A DNA stretch of 64,000 nucleotides, from the NCBI GenBank assembly GCA_942493125.1, contig OW818667.1, forward strand, positions 2,046,001 to 2,110,000, written 5' to 3'. Shown here one piece after another: positions 48,177 to 57,094 of the stretch. Both the position numbers and the translations under genes were made by a program. Each line of letters starts with the position of its first letter. Position 1 is the first letter of the stretch. The DNA comes from Fusibacter_C sp942493125 (GTDB taxonomy: Bacteria; Bacillota; Clostridia; Peptostreptococcales; Acidaminobacteraceae). Under the pieces are notes generated by a model. That model saw only the letters and a list, made by a program, of their open reading frames with translations, had not been told where the DNA came from and searched no databases.

Positions 48177-49592
48177 TTATTCTAACTCAAATTTTTTCAT
48201 CTTATACTGAAGCGTTTGTCTCGGTATTTTTAGGATCCTAGCCGCACCTGTAGTGTTGCCATCGCTATCTTTCAGCGCTTCTTCAATCAAATTTTTTTCT
48301 GTCGCTTCAAGCGCCTCAACCAAGCCATCCATCTTTTTAAGGCTTTCGATGCTGCCACTCTTAGTATGATGCTTCTCGTAATAGTTTTTGAGATTATAGG
48401 GCAGGTCGACAATCTCGATTGTTTCACCATCCACAAAATTGACAGCGCCTTCTATGACGTGCTCGAGCTCCCTGACGTTGCCTTCCCATGGATAATTTAA
48501 AAAGAGCTGCATAACTTCATGTGACACGTTCTTGATTCCACGATAGAGAAGACCGTTATATTTTTTAATGAAAAAATACGTCAGGAGCGGTATGTCCTCT
48601 TTTCGATCTGAAAGCTTTGGAATCCAAAGCGTCACAGTATTGAGGCGATAGTAAAGATCGCGTCTGATAAGGCCCATATCAATAGCTAGGTTTGGCTCTA
48701 TGTTTGTCGCTGCGACGATTCTAACGTCAACTTTACGTTCCTTTGTGTCACCAATTCGGCGAATTTTACCATCTTGCAAGACTCTGAGCAGTTTAGCCTG
48801 AAGCTCTTGTGGCATGGAGTTGATTTCATCTAGGAACAATGTGCCAGTGTCCGCAAGCTCAAATAAGCCAGGTCGATCAACGGCGCCTGTGAAGCCGCCT
48901 TTCACCGTTCCGAACAAGATGCCTTCGAGTAGCGATCCAGGGAGCGCCGCACAGTTTTGTGCGATAAATGGCTTGGTCTTTCGGCGACTGCTGTTGTGGA
49001 TCGCTTGCGTGAGTAGCTCCTTACCTGTTCCTGTCTCGCCGTAAATCAGAACGGCAATATCTGTACTTGCAGCTTTCATGGCAACTGCTTTTACGCGATT
49101 GAACTCAGGATGTGTCGTGATAATGTCCTCAAAGCGATAGCCGTCATTTACCGTGCGCACGATCTTGTTTTCAAACGCTTCAGGGCCTTTCGCCATAGAC
49201 TGAAGATCGATGACCTTTTCCGAAAGTTCCTTATAAGTCGTTATATTTCTCGAAATCTCAATAGCGCCTTCTATTCGATCGCCATTGATTATCGGCAACG
49301 TGCTGTTTATGGTTGCAATGTTCTTCCCTTTATAAGTTCTATAGGTTTGCTCACGATTGAGTATCGGCGTTTTGGTGGCCAATACTTTTAGGAGGGTGCT
49401 TTCCTCTTCTTTTAAAGACGGATAGATTTCTGTGATGTGTTTGCCCATGGATTCATTGATATTGATATCATCTAGTAATGCTGAATTGCGGTTGCAATAG
49501 ATCAAATTGCCATTTTCATCTACGATTTGTACGCCATCACTGATGTATTCAAGCATCAATTTAACATGTTCCAGTGTCAGAATAGGATGCAT
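48177..49592 (-). CDS. Sigma-54-dependent activator (PAS-AAA+-Fis HTH)
   Basis: 471 residues. A PAS sensor (about 8-115: LEYISDGVQIVDENGNLIYCN) is followed by the AAA+ domain (about 160-385): Walker A GETGTGKE at 185-192, the L1 loop GGFTGA at 232-237, Walker B GTLFLDEIN at about 250-258 and VRIVAATN. The C-terminal Fis-type HTH (about 430-470) reads GNTTGAARILKIPRQTLQYKMKKF. It would bind upstream sites and drive sigma-54 RNA polymerase. The -24/-12 promoter of kdd lies just downstream, so lysine fermentation is the likely target. The L1 loop has Gly at the position of the canonical Ala (GAFTGA). Confidence 0.93.
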   Translation of the reverse strand: MHPILTLEHVKLMLEYISDGVQIVDENGNLIYCNRNSALLDDININESMGKHITEIYPSLKEEESTLLKVLATKTPILNREQTYRTYKGKNIATINSTLPIINGDRIEGAIEISRNITTYKELSEKVIDLQSMAKGPEAFENKIVRTVNDGYRFEDIITTHPEFNRVKAVAMKAASTDIAVLIYGETGTGKELLTQAIHNSSRRKTKPFIAQNCAALPGSLLEGILFGTVKGGFTGAVDRPGLFELADTGTLFLDEINSMPQELQAKLLRVLQDGKIRRIGDTKERKVDVRIVAATNIEPNLAIDMGLIRRDLYYRLNTVTLWIPKLSDRKEDIPLLTYFFIKKYNGLLYRGIKNVSHEVMQLFLNYPWEGNVRELEHVIEGAVNFVDGETIEIVDLPYNLKNYYEKHHTKSGSIESLKKMDGLVEALEATEKNLIEEALKDSDGNTTGAARILKIPRQTLQYKMKKFELE

Positions 49593-49625
49593 TTTTCACC
49601 TCGGAAATCTTTCTTATATAGAATC

Positions 49626-49657
49626 GCCCAAATATGGGCATTCGCTCAATTTTGGGC
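49626..49657. promoter_or_regulatory. Paired dyads in front of the sigma-54 activator gene
   Basis: GCCCAAATATGGGC (49626-49639) and GCTCAATTTTGGGC (49644-49657) are 14-bp dyads 18 bases apart, 34-65 bases before the activator start. GCCCAATTTTGGGC at 48160-48173, upstream of the kdd promoter, is the same motif. They are candidate binding sites for the activator itself. Confidence 0.5.
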
Positions 49658-49703
49658 ACTTATTTTTATCAACAGAAATAACGCACAATTTAATGAACTT
49701 GCA

Positions 49704-50447
49704 CTAAATGATGACGCCTTGTCCATAATCTTTTGCTAGCTTTAATTTTTCATAAGCCAAATCCAAAAACTTCTCTTCAGAAACCCAATGGTTCATTGAG
49801 AGAACGGCAAATCGGCAAGTAATGGCTTCATCAATGCCAAGTCTGAGCGTCTCGACCATATGTTTAAGCTTCTCAGCTTCATTGTATGCCCTTTTTTCTG
49901 TGATATTCGGCATGAGCAATGCAAATGTATCGCCCTTTACCCTAGCTATGATTGCACCTGTTTTTTGAAGCGCCTCAGAATCAGAGACAAAGCGCTTTGT
50001 CGAAAGTATAATCTCGATAATGACCTGATCACCTGCGTTGTAGCCATATTTTCGATTGATCTCACCCAAATGGTCGATATCAAAGAAGATGATGGACGAT
50101 TCGCTCTCATTGATAGAACAGCGTTCAAACTCCAAAGACAGAACGTTTTTAAGCTTTTCTTCCGTATTGATAAGCACGAGCTCACCGCTTATGATCCCCT
50201 CTTTTTTTACAAGGGCTTTCATCTCGCGTTTGAACTTAGTCTCATACCTTAAGAAGAATATATAACCAAAAAACATCAGTATTAATGTGTAAACCAAAAA
50301 TGCGACATATAGCTCGACAATTGTCGTGAACTTGCCCATAAAAACCATAGCTGCCGGCAACATGCTGCTTAGTAGGGAAAACCACATGAGCATCCTCAGT
50401 AGTGCTCTTGACTTTTCTTTTTCCACATTTGCATTTTTGGATGACAT
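49704..50447 (-). CDS. Membrane-bound GGDEF-domain protein with non-canonical signature
   Basis: 247 residues. Two N-terminal membrane helices (about 15-62) precede a GGDEF fold (about 95-245) with IIFFDIDHLGEINRKYGYNAGDQVI. The active-site turn reads ARVKGDTFALLMPN, so the signature is KGDTF in place of GGDEF. The metal-binding Asp of FFDID is kept, but loss of the second Gly and the Glu makes diguanylate cyclase activity doubtful; it may instead bind nucleotide or act as a scaffold. It lies 1 base after the DUF1934 gene and is the last member of the ispE-gntR unit. Confidence 0.78.
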   Translation of the reverse strand: MSSKNANVEKEKSRALLRMLMWFSLLSSMLPAAMVFMGKFTTIVELYVAFLVYTLILMFFGYIFFLRYETKFKREMKALVKKEGIISGELVLINTEEKLKNVLSLEFERCSINESESSIIFFDIDHLGEINRKYGYNAGDQVIIEIILSTKRFVSDSEALQKTGAIIARVKGDTFALLMPNITEKRAYNEAEKLKHMVETLRLGIDEAITCRFAVLSMNHWVSEEKFLDLAYEKLKLAKDYGQGVII

Positions 50448-50448
50448 A

Positions 50449-50883
50449 TTAGTCCCTCTTCACATCGATTTTGATATGCACTTTGGAGATCTCTTCTTTG
50501 TCGCTTTCGATCTCAAGCAAATAACTGAGCTCGATATCAATTGCGTCTTCATCATTCCAGATTACCTCTAGACCCTTAGTCTTCATCAAAAAAGTGCCAT
50601 ATGGTGTAGCGTAAAGGTTATCATGCGAGACATCTTTTTCAATATTAAGTTGGCTCTTCAAAGCACCATATCTTTTAATTTGAACGACCTCACCATCGTA
50701 TGAGATGAGCGTTTTCGTATTTTCCATACCACTGACTTCAGTTTCATCGTACATGAGAAAAGCTTTTTTATGTGCGCGCTTGTAAGTTGCTTCTGTATAA
50801 AGGGTCATTTCGTTTAATTCGCCTTCACTATCCTCAATTTTCGATATCACCTGAATCTGATAGGTTTGTTTTTGTGCGTCCAT
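50449..50883 (-). CDS. DUF1934 (YwiB-like) beta-barrel protein
   Basis: 144 residues from the ATG at 50883. The sequence alternates beta strands: YQIQVISKIEDSEGELNEMTLYTEATYKR, FLMYDETEVSGMENTKTLISY, VVQIKRYGALKSQLNIEKD and YATPYGTFLMKTKGLEV. This is the calycin-like YwiB/DUF1934 family, whose function is unknown; members are often encoded near peptidoglycan or tRNA-synthetase genes in Firmicutes. The ATG shares a base with the TAA of the GntR gene (TAATG), suggesting coupled translation. An upstream in-frame ATG at 50898 is less likely because no ribosome-binding site precedes it. Confidence 0.8.
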   Translation of the reverse strand: MDAQKQTYQIQVISKIEDSEGELNEMTLYTEATYKRAHKKAFLMYDETEVSGMENTKTLISYDGEVVQIKRYGALKSQLNIEKDVSHDNLYATPYGTFLMKTKGLEVIWNDEDAIDIELSYLLEIESDKEEISKVHIKIDVKRD

Positions 50884-51554
50884 TATTCGGCAATCCATTT
50901 GTTGACGAGCACGCGTATGCTTTCAACGTGATTTTCCGCCTCTGTGCGCGCTGCGATGCCATCTTGTCGGATGATTGCATCGAAGATGCGGTTATGTGAT
51001 GCCTGTATTTCTTTATAGTTATTGAATTCATTGAAATAGATGAGTCTAAAGCGTTGGAACTGGTCATGCAAATCGTAGATGATGTTGATCAATCTTTGGT
51101 TTTTTGTGCCTTCAAATATGAATGAGTGAAACTCATTGTCGCTTTCGATCATGCTTTTTTTATCCATGTTGACCAATGATTCATTGAAATGTTCAACCAC
51201 TCTGCCAAGTGATTCCTTTTCGCTGAGCGTCATTCTCTCTGCTGCAAGATATGCTGCAAATCCCTCGAGCTCTTTTCTGATTTCAAGGACTTCCATGATA
51301 TCTTTTTTTGTCAGATCTGCGACATATGCACCTTTTCTAGGAATCATGATCACAAAGCTCTCTTTTTCAAGCTTGCGAATGGCTTCTCTAACAGGTGTAC
51401 GACTTACGCCGAGTTGGTCTGCGATGGTCACTTCCATGAGTCTTTCACCCGGTTTGAGTTCTCCCGCCAGGATCGCATTTCTAAGGTATTCAAATACAAC
51501 CTCGCCAAGCGGCTTGTAATTTCTTATTTCTAATTTGTCAAAATTCACGTTCAT
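50883..51554 (-). CDS. GntR-family regulator, FadR/FCD subfamily
   Basis: 223 residues. The N-terminal winged HTH (about 14-80) reads LGEVVFEYLRNAILAGELKPGERLMEVTIADQLGVSRTPVREAIRKLEKE, followed by the MIPRKGAYVADLT wing. The C-terminal all-helical FCD domain (about 90-220) contains EVLEIRKELEGFAAYLAA, EFHSFIFEGTKNQRL and ASHNRIFDAIIRQDG, with the D/H positions that bind metal in this family. The effector is unknown. Two 18-bp direct repeats lie just upstream of its ribosome-binding site and may be its own operator. Confidence 0.92.
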   Translation of the reverse strand: MNVNFDKLEIRNYKPLGEVVFEYLRNAILAGELKPGERLMEVTIADQLGVSRTPVREAIRKLEKESFVIMIPRKGAYVADLTKKDIMEVLEIRKELEGFAAYLAAERMTLSEKESLGRVVEHFNESLVNMDKKSMIESDNEFHSFIFEGTKNQRLINIIYDLHDQFQRFRLIYFNEFNNYKEIQASHNRIFDAIIRQDGIAARTEAENHVESIRVLVNKWIAE

Positions 51555-51567
51555 ATCCCCTCCTAAT

Positions 51568-51605
51568 TCTCTTTAATATCTTATACGTCTCTCTAATATC
51601 TTATA
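51568..51605 (-). promoter_or_regulatory. Direct repeats upstream of the GntR gene
   Basis: On the minus strand TATAAGATATTAGAGAGA (51588-51605) and TATAAGATATTAAAGAGA (51568-51585) are 18-bp copies 20 bases apart, differing at one base. They lie 14-51 bases before the start codon, between ispE and gntR. They could be a regulator site or overlapping -10 elements. Confidence 0.5.
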
Positions 51606-51614
51606 ATTGCCTCA

Positions 51615-52487
51615 TTAGCCGTTGTATGTGGATACAACATAACTCTGTGGGTATAGCTTTTTCAATTTTTTATGTGCTGTCTTAGCACGTTCATAACTGC
51701 CAAAAACGCCAAAGACTGTCGGACCGCTACCACTCATCAAAACACCGTCTGCGCCATAACTGCTAAGGAGCGCCTTAACCTCATTCACTTTTGGATAAAG
51801 CGTCAATGTCACCGTCTCAAGGACGTTACATAGTCCAGAAAGTACTGCTTTGCGATTCTGACTTTCCAGTGCCTTGATCATATCGTCAGTCTTTGGATGC
51901 ACCTTGATTTCATCGAGCTTTAATCCAGTATAGACATCTTTTGTCGACACGCCAAAGCTCGGTTTTACGAGTACCATCCAAGCGTGTTCGAAACCCTTGA
52001 TCGGTGTTAAAAGTTCACCTAAGCCTCTTGCGACAGCGCAACCCTCAAGAAAACAAAATGGAACATCGGCACCGAGTTTAAAGCCTAATCCTTGCATCGT
52101 TTGTAGATCGAGACTCAATCGACATAATTTATTTATGCCCAAGATAACCGCCGCTGCATTGGTGCTGCCTCCAGCTAAACCTGCTGCGATGGGAATGTTC
52201 TTCTCGATATGTATTTCAAATCCGCAAGCAATGTCAAACGTCTCTTTCATAAGCTCAGCCGCTTTATAAGCGATATTCTTGTCATCTACTGGCAAAAAAG
52301 AATCTGAACAAGTCAATACGATATCAGCAGATGTGACCTTCTTTATCGTCACGATGTCATATAAGTTGATTTGTTGCATGATCATCTCAACATCGTGGTA
52401 TCCATTTTCACGTCTACCGAGAACGTCCAGCGTCAAATTTATTTTTGCTCTTGCTTTAATCTTTAATACTTCATCGTTATTTTTCAT
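51615..52487 (-). CDS. ispE: 4-diphosphocytidyl-2-C-methyl-D-erythritol kinase
   Basis: 290 residues of the GHMP kinase fold. It phosphorylates 4-diphosphocytidyl-methylerythritol with ATP in the MEP route to isoprenoids. Motifs are KARAKINLTLDVLGRRENGYHDVEMIMQ at the N-terminus (substrate site), the ATP loop NIPIAAGLAGGSTNAAAVI (about 91-109) and GADVPFCFLEGCAVARGLGE, followed by VLMSGSGPTVFGVF. The product would feed undecaprenyl phosphate supply for the glycan genes, among other uses. The ribosome-binding site is weak: GGGAG lies 17 bases before the ATG. ispE next to a GntR gene is a frequent clostridial arrangement. Confidence 0.95.
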   Translation of the reverse strand: MKNNDEVLKIKARAKINLTLDVLGRRENGYHDVEMIMQQINLYDIVTIKKVTSADIVLTCSDSFLPVDDKNIAYKAAELMKETFDIACGFEIHIEKNIPIAAGLAGGSTNAAAVILGINKLCRLSLDLQTMQGLGFKLGADVPFCFLEGCAVARGLGELLTPIKGFEHAWMVLVKPSFGVSTKDVYTGLKLDEIKVHPKTDDMIKALESQNRKAVLSGLCNVLETVTLTLYPKVNEVKALLSSYGADGVLMSGSGPTVFGVFGSYERAKTAHKKLKKLYPQSYVVSTYNG

Positions 52488-52636
52488 ACGTTTACGACGT
52501 GTCTCCCTTTAAGCAATTTCCATAGTTTGATGTGACTGTACATGAATACAAAATACAAGATAAATACATTATACTCAATTATAGACTATTTCATGTGATT
52601 TATCTATAGCTAAAAATGGACAATTTCACAAAAAAA

Positions 52637-52679
52637 ATGACTCTACAATGATGGATGAATACACCCATTTGAGAGTCAT
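52637..52679 (-). terminator. Intrinsic terminator after the GNAT gene
   Basis: ATGACTCT (52637-52644) pairs with AGAGTCAT (52672-52679), with extra pairing inside the loop, and a T run (plus-strand A run 52630-52637) follows on the minus strand, 15 bases after the stop at 52694. Confidence 0.75.
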
Positions 52680-52693
52680 GCTTGTTTATGAAA

Positions 52694-53257
52694 TCACAAT
52701 GTCTTTAACTGGTCTCTGTGAAACTGCATCACATAAAATGTCGTATAGAGGACACCGCCGACCAAATCGAACTGCTCGGGATATTTCGCGATGACCAAAT
52801 CCTTGTAACCTTGTTCTTCGAATGGTTCTACAATTTCTTTAACTTTGACGAATCCGATTTTAGAATAGCTTTTTTGTGCACGTATATTGAAATGTGATAC
52901 TTTCAGCTGCATGATATCAATTGGATAGTGTTCAAAGACATAAACTAAAAATCGCTTGATGAGCTCTGTGCCAAACCCTTCACTGATGTGATTTGGGTCT
53001 ATGGCCACGCCAAGTTCGGCTCTGCGAGCGAACCAATTGATGTGTTTCAGAGTGATGAAGCCCAGTGGATACTCATCCAAAAACAAACCAAAAACTTTCC
53101 GCGTGATCAACTTTTGCTTTGAAAAGTACCACGCATCAAATTCGGCTCTGTGTCTGTAAGGAAAATTGTACTGTAAAAATCTCGGATCATCGTGTCTTCC
53201 CCATTTTGCAAATTCATAGACGTCTTTCCTTTTGAATTTCCTAAAAACTAATTCCAA
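52694..53257 (-). CDS. GNAT-family N-acetyltransferase
   Basis: 187 residues. The GNAT fold is seen in LVFRKFKRKDVYEFAKWGRHDDPRF at the start, GFITLKHINWFARRAELGVAIDP, the acetyl-CoA loop SEGFGTELIKRFLVYVFEH (about 95-115; here GFG replaces the more usual Q/R-x-x-G-x-G/A) and LKVSHFNIRAQKSYSKIGFVKV. The RimJ/RimL-like layout suggests acetylation of a protein N-terminus or small amine, but the substrate cannot be inferred. The gene begins 4 bases after dnaB and is co-directional, so it may be transcribed with it. Confidence 0.82.
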   Translation of the reverse strand: MELVFRKFKRKDVYEFAKWGRHDDPRFLQYNFPYRHRAEFDAWYFSKQKLITRKVFGLFLDEYPLGFITLKHINWFARRAELGVAIDPNHISEGFGTELIKRFLVYVFEHYPIDIMQLKVSHFNIRAQKSYSKIGFVKVKEIVEPFEEQGYKDLVIAKYPEQFDLVGGVLYTTFYVMQFHRDQLKTL

Positions 53258-53261
53258 CTGG

Positions 53262-54593
53262 TCACCTCATCTGAGATGTATTTGCAAACTTCGTAAATTT
53301 ACCGAGCCATGCAAGATAAATTTTACCCGTTTCACCGTTTCTTTGTTTGGCGATGATGATCTCGCCAATGCCTTTAAGCTTTTCGTCAACTGTATCGGGA
53401 TTGTAATACTCGTCCCTGTAAAGGAACATAACCAAGTCGGCATCCTGCTCAATCGCGCCGGATTCACGAAGATCTGATAGAATTGGTCTATGATCGGCTC
53501 TGAGTTCAGAGGCTCTGGAAAGCTGGGATAAAGCGATAACGGGGCAGTTCATTTCTCTAGCGATACTCTTCAGCGATCTGGAAATCGTCGAGATCTCTTG
53601 CTGTCTATTTTCCTGTTTGCCACCGCCGGACATGAGCTGAAGGTAGTCGATCATGATTAAGTCAAGGCCTTGATTCATCTTAAGTCTACGGCACTTTGAC
53701 CGTATCTCTGCAACGGTGATACCCGGTGTATCATCGATGAATATCTTGGATTCTCCGAGTTGCGCACTGCTTCTCGCGAGCTTGAACCAGTCGTCATCTT
53801 CAATTTGACCCGTTCTGATATCGCCGATTGAGACGAGGGATTGGGCACTCAATAGACGCTGAACCAGCTGGTCAGCTGCCATCTCCAGACTGAATATGGC
53901 AACGCTCTTCTTCTCTTTCACTGCTGCGTGCTGGCAAAGGTTTAGGGCAAACGCCGTCTTACCCATGGAAGGACGTGCCGCGATCAAGATGAGGTCAGAA
54001 CGCTGAAGGCCGTTGGTCATCTCATCCAGAGCATCAAAGCCCGAAGGGATTCCCGTGAGGGCATTTGGATCCTCATGCAATTGAACGATCTTTTCATAAG
54101 TCACTTGAAGGATATCCGAGATGATCTGAAACCCTTTTTTATCTCTATTTTGAGAAATTTCAAAAATACTGGATTCCGCCTCTTCGATGAGCTGCTCCAC
54201 ATCGTGTGAATCGTAACCCTTTTCTACTATATCTGTCGAGGCTTTGATAAGCCGTCTAAGCATAAATTTTTCATGGACGATCTTGGCGTGATTGGAAACG
54301 TTGTGGATGAGCGTGCCTACGTCAGATAGTTCTGACAAATACTCAAAGCCACCGATGACTTGTAAAAGTTGATTCTTGGCCAGTTCATCTGAAACGGTGA
54401 TCATATCCACCATTTTACCTTCGGAAAACAGGCCTTTTATCGTTCTGAATATCTCTTTATGTGCTTCATGATAAAATTCTTCATCAAAGCTGATAATATC
54501 CATAACATCGCCGATCAAGTCGCTATCGAGAAGCAGTGAGCCGAGGACGCTTTGCTCTGCGTTGATATCATGTGGCATCGTTTTTAAGTTCAT
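53262..54593 (-). CDS. dnaB: Replicative DNA helicase DnaB
   Basis: 443 residues, the normal DnaB size. The N-terminal helical domain begins MPHDINAEQSVLGSLLLDSDLIGDV. The RecA-like motor has Walker A AARPSMGKTAFALNLC (about 211-226), SLEMAADQLVQRLLS, Walker B DLIMIDYLQLMSG and ALSQLSRASELRADHRPILSDLRESGAIEQDADLV. It unwinds DNA ahead of the replisome as a hexamer (called DnaC in Bacillus). TTAAGGAGAG lies just before the ATG. It sits near rplI, as in many Firmicutes, but here three moxR-type genes separate the two. Confidence 0.97.
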   Translation of the reverse strand: MNLKTMPHDINAEQSVLGSLLLDSDLIGDVMDIISFDEEFYHEAHKEIFRTIKGLFSEGKMVDMITVSDELAKNQLLQVIGGFEYLSELSDVGTLIHNVSNHAKIVHEKFMLRRLIKASTDIVEKGYDSHDVEQLIEEAESSIFEISQNRDKKGFQIISDILQVTYEKIVQLHEDPNALTGIPSGFDALDEMTNGLQRSDLILIAARPSMGKTAFALNLCQHAAVKEKKSVAIFSLEMAADQLVQRLLSAQSLVSIGDIRTGQIEDDDWFKLARSSAQLGESKIFIDDTPGITVAEIRSKCRRLKMNQGLDLIMIDYLQLMSGGGKQENRQQEISTISRSLKSIAREMNCPVIALSQLSRASELRADHRPILSDLRESGAIEQDADLVMFLYRDEYYNPDTVDEKLKGIGEIIIAKQRNGETGKIYLAWLGKFTKFANTSQMR

Positions 54594-54626
54594 TGATTAA
54601 GCTCTCCTTAACGATCATTTGGTTCT

Positions 54627-54632
54627 ATTATA
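54627..54632 (-). promoter_or_regulatory. Candidate -10 of the dnaB promoter
   Basis: The minus strand shows GTGTATAATAG with TATAAT at 54627-54632, 34 bases before dnaB and just after the transglutaminase stop. The -35 is weak, so read-through from upstream genes remains possible. Confidence 0.4.
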
Positions 54633-54652
54633 CACGAAAGATTGCCCATTAA

Positions 54653-57094
54653 CTATGGGATAAGCTTATCAATTTTAAAAGCTCTGAGTTTCAGGTAGGC
54701 CATTTTGCCTTTCCTGTATTTATAAGCCTCCGTCGCTACCTCAACATGGCTTGTTGCCGTGTCGATGGCCTTTAAGATCATATCGGAAGTGACTTTTTCC
54801 TTACGGTCGTAGAGAACTTTAAGCCAAAGCGCAACTTCATTTTTTGGAAATGCAGATCGCGTGAATACCGATTCTGGTTCAGAGGTCACATAGTCTTTTG
54901 ACTGTGCTGTCAAATATGCGAGATAATAGAGAATTCTAATGGCATAGGCATGCGATGTACGTCTGCGCAAATACGTCAGTGGCAATCTGGATAGCACGAT
55001 CAAAACTGTGACTATAAGCAAGCCACTCATCACGATAACAACCGTTTTCCATCGGCTTTTTGTGTCGATGGTATCATTTTGTTGAACGCCACCTAAATCA
55101 CCTCTACCACCGTCACCCTCAGCCAACAAGTCTTCGAGATCGATTGGCGCTTCAGTGGCTGATGGATCATCACCCGGTGTGACGCCATCGTTTCCTTCTT
55201 CTTCAGCACCTAGAAGCTCTTCAAGGGATGGTGTTGCGTTTGCTTCACCAGCTTCACTATAGATCGGTGTGCTTTCGAATACGACCCATCCATAACCATC
55301 CAAATAGACTTCTGCCCACGCATGGGCATCGCGTTCTGTGACTTTGGAGTAATCACCTTCTGGATCCACTTCATTTGGGTCGACTCTAAAGCCCTCTACA
55401 TAACGCGACGGAATGCCATTTATGCGAGCAAGTATCGCCAAGGAAGACGCAAAATACGTACAATACCCCTTCTTGGATTCAAAGAGAAATTCAGAGACAA
55501 AGTCACGTCGTTCCCTGTTGCTTAGCGGCGTTAAAGTATACGTGTAATTTTGTGATAAAAACTCTGTGATCACGGTCATCTTCTCATAATCAGTCCCTCT
55601 TAAACCACCGAGAGTCAGCGCGAGTTCAGTCGTACGCGGTTCGATTCGATTGGATAGCTGCAAGTAGTCCACCTCTGGTGCTTTATAAAAGTCACGACCA
55701 GTTGCACTGAACGTATAGTCTTTGAGGAATTTAACAAAAGAGCCCGCTTTATAAAAGGCTTCATTTTCACCAGATACATACACTTTTTTGTTGCCAAGGC
55801 TCGTCTCATATAGCCCCATCGGCGTGAAAAGGGTCACCGTCTTGGTCTCTTTTTTATTGATTCGAATCGCACCACTGATCTTCTCATAGGCACCGGATTT
55901 TAGAAGTTCGATATTGCTCGGGTCACTGAGATAATATTTGAAGTCATTTTTATATACGGTGCCATTGTTGACCCATTTGAGGCCATCATAATGGTCTTTT
56001 ATCGATGTTTTTAAATAGACGGCCTTATCGATTTTTTGATCAAATTTTACCCAAAAGATTGGATCTTCCACATTGATGGGACCTACGGGTCCACCGAGGA
56101 TATCTGCAGTGCCGCTAAAAGCCGTTTCTTGAAGCGAGTACATTTTAAGCTGGTTGTTTAAATAACCACTTCTTGCGCCCCACAAATTCGGCGTCAAAAT
56201 ATCGACGATGAGATTCACCTGCTTGATTGGAAAAACTAAGGTTATCGCACCAGATAAAAATATGACCACCAATCCAGTCAAGACACTGGTAAGCATGAGC
56301 TTTTTGGCTGGGTAGTAAGATGTGTTGTATTCAGGATGTGCCTTAAGTAGCTTTTCATGATGATCCATGATAAAGAATGCCACGACGCCGCCAAAGTATA
56401 ATCCGGTGATGATCCAAGGCAAATCGATAAACTGGTACCAGAGCCATACGTATAAAACGATCGGTACCATAAGAAGACCTTTGAAAAATTTCACTTCAAA
56501 AACCAAACTGAGTAAAATCGTCAATAATAGTGCAAGTACGATCAACAAATAGAATTCATATTTTTTATTTGGTGTGATCTTATCTCCATTTATAAGCTGC
56601 TTTTCGAAGCGTTCAAGAACAACCCATTTTCCAAAGGTTACGGCATTTTCATAATCCAAGAAGTCCCTAAGCTCGTGAACAATTGCGACATCATGTCTTT
56701 TAAGCGCATCGTTTTTTCCCTCTGCTTGGTTCAGAACTTGAGTGCCATTTTGAAGAACCAAGTCTTGATCACTTTGTCCATTATATTGCGTGAGGGCATA
56801 ATCCCCAGCATAGATGAGAAGCACGATGATGATCAATGCAACCATAGCTTTGATGGTGATCGATTGAAAGCGCTTTAAAAAATAGACGCCTAAATAGGTG
56901 ATGAGGGTGATTGCAGCAAATACAAACACATCCACTTCAAGTTTTATAAAGTGATTCGCAGTTAATATTAAAGCCAGAAATATCAAATAGCCCGTCAGCC
57001 ATTTTGCAAATCTAGATTTGTTGTTAAGGCTGCTATTGCTTACTTCTAGCGAATTTTTATTTGGCAACAATTTCCATCTAGCGTTATTGTCCAT
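54653..57094 (-). CDS. TgpA-like membrane transglutaminase-domain protein
   Basis: 813 residues. About eight membrane helices lie in the first ~300 residues and one near 700. The exported transglutaminase-like core (about 480-640) has KKGYCTYFASSLAILARINGIPSRYVEGFRV with the catalytic Cys and ERDAHAWAEVYLDGYGWVVFESTP with the catalytic His. A Thr/Asp/Glu-rich linker (GNDGVTPGDDPSATEAP) follows. TgpA-type proteins are encoded with DUF58 and MoxR genes, as here; a role in envelope protein processing or cross-linking has been proposed, but the substrate is unknown. The first codons overlap the DUF58 gene by 11 bases. Confidence 0.88.
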   Translation of the reverse strand: MDNNARWKLLPNKNSLEVSNSSLNNKSRFAKWLTGYLIFLALILTANHFIKLEVDVFVFAAITLITYLGVYFLKRFQSITIKAMVALIIIVLLIYAGDYALTQYNGQSDQDLVLQNGTQVLNQAEGKNDALKRHDVAIVHELRDFLDYENAVTFGKWVVLERFEKQLINGDKITPNKKYEFYLLIVLALLLTILLSLVFEVKFFKGLLMVPIVLYVWLWYQFIDLPWIITGLYFGGVVAFFIMDHHEKLLKAHPEYNTSYYPAKKLMLTSVLTGLVVIFLSGAITLVFPIKQVNLIVDILTPNLWGARSGYLNNQLKMYSLQETAFSGTADILGGPVGPINVEDPIFWVKFDQKIDKAVYLKTSIKDHYDGLKWVNNGTVYKNDFKYYLSDPSNIELLKSGAYEKISGAIRINKKETKTVTLFTPMGLYETSLGNKKVYVSGENEAFYKAGSFVKFLKDYTFSATGRDFYKAPEVDYLQLSNRIEPRTTELALTLGGLRGTDYEKMTVITEFLSQNYTYTLTPLSNRERRDFVSEFLFESKKGYCTYFASSLAILARINGIPSRYVEGFRVDPNEVDPEGDYSKVTERDAHAWAEVYLDGYGWVVFESTPIYSEAGEANATPSLEELLGAEEEGNDGVTPGDDPSATEAPIDLEDLLAEGDGGRGDLGGVQQNDTIDTKSRWKTVVIVMSGLLIVTVLIVLSRLPLTYLRRRTSHAYAIRILYYLAYLTAQSKDYVTSEPESVFTRSAFPKNEVALWLKVLYDRKEKVTSDMILKAIDTATSHVEVATEAYKYRKGKMAYLKLRAFKIDKLIP

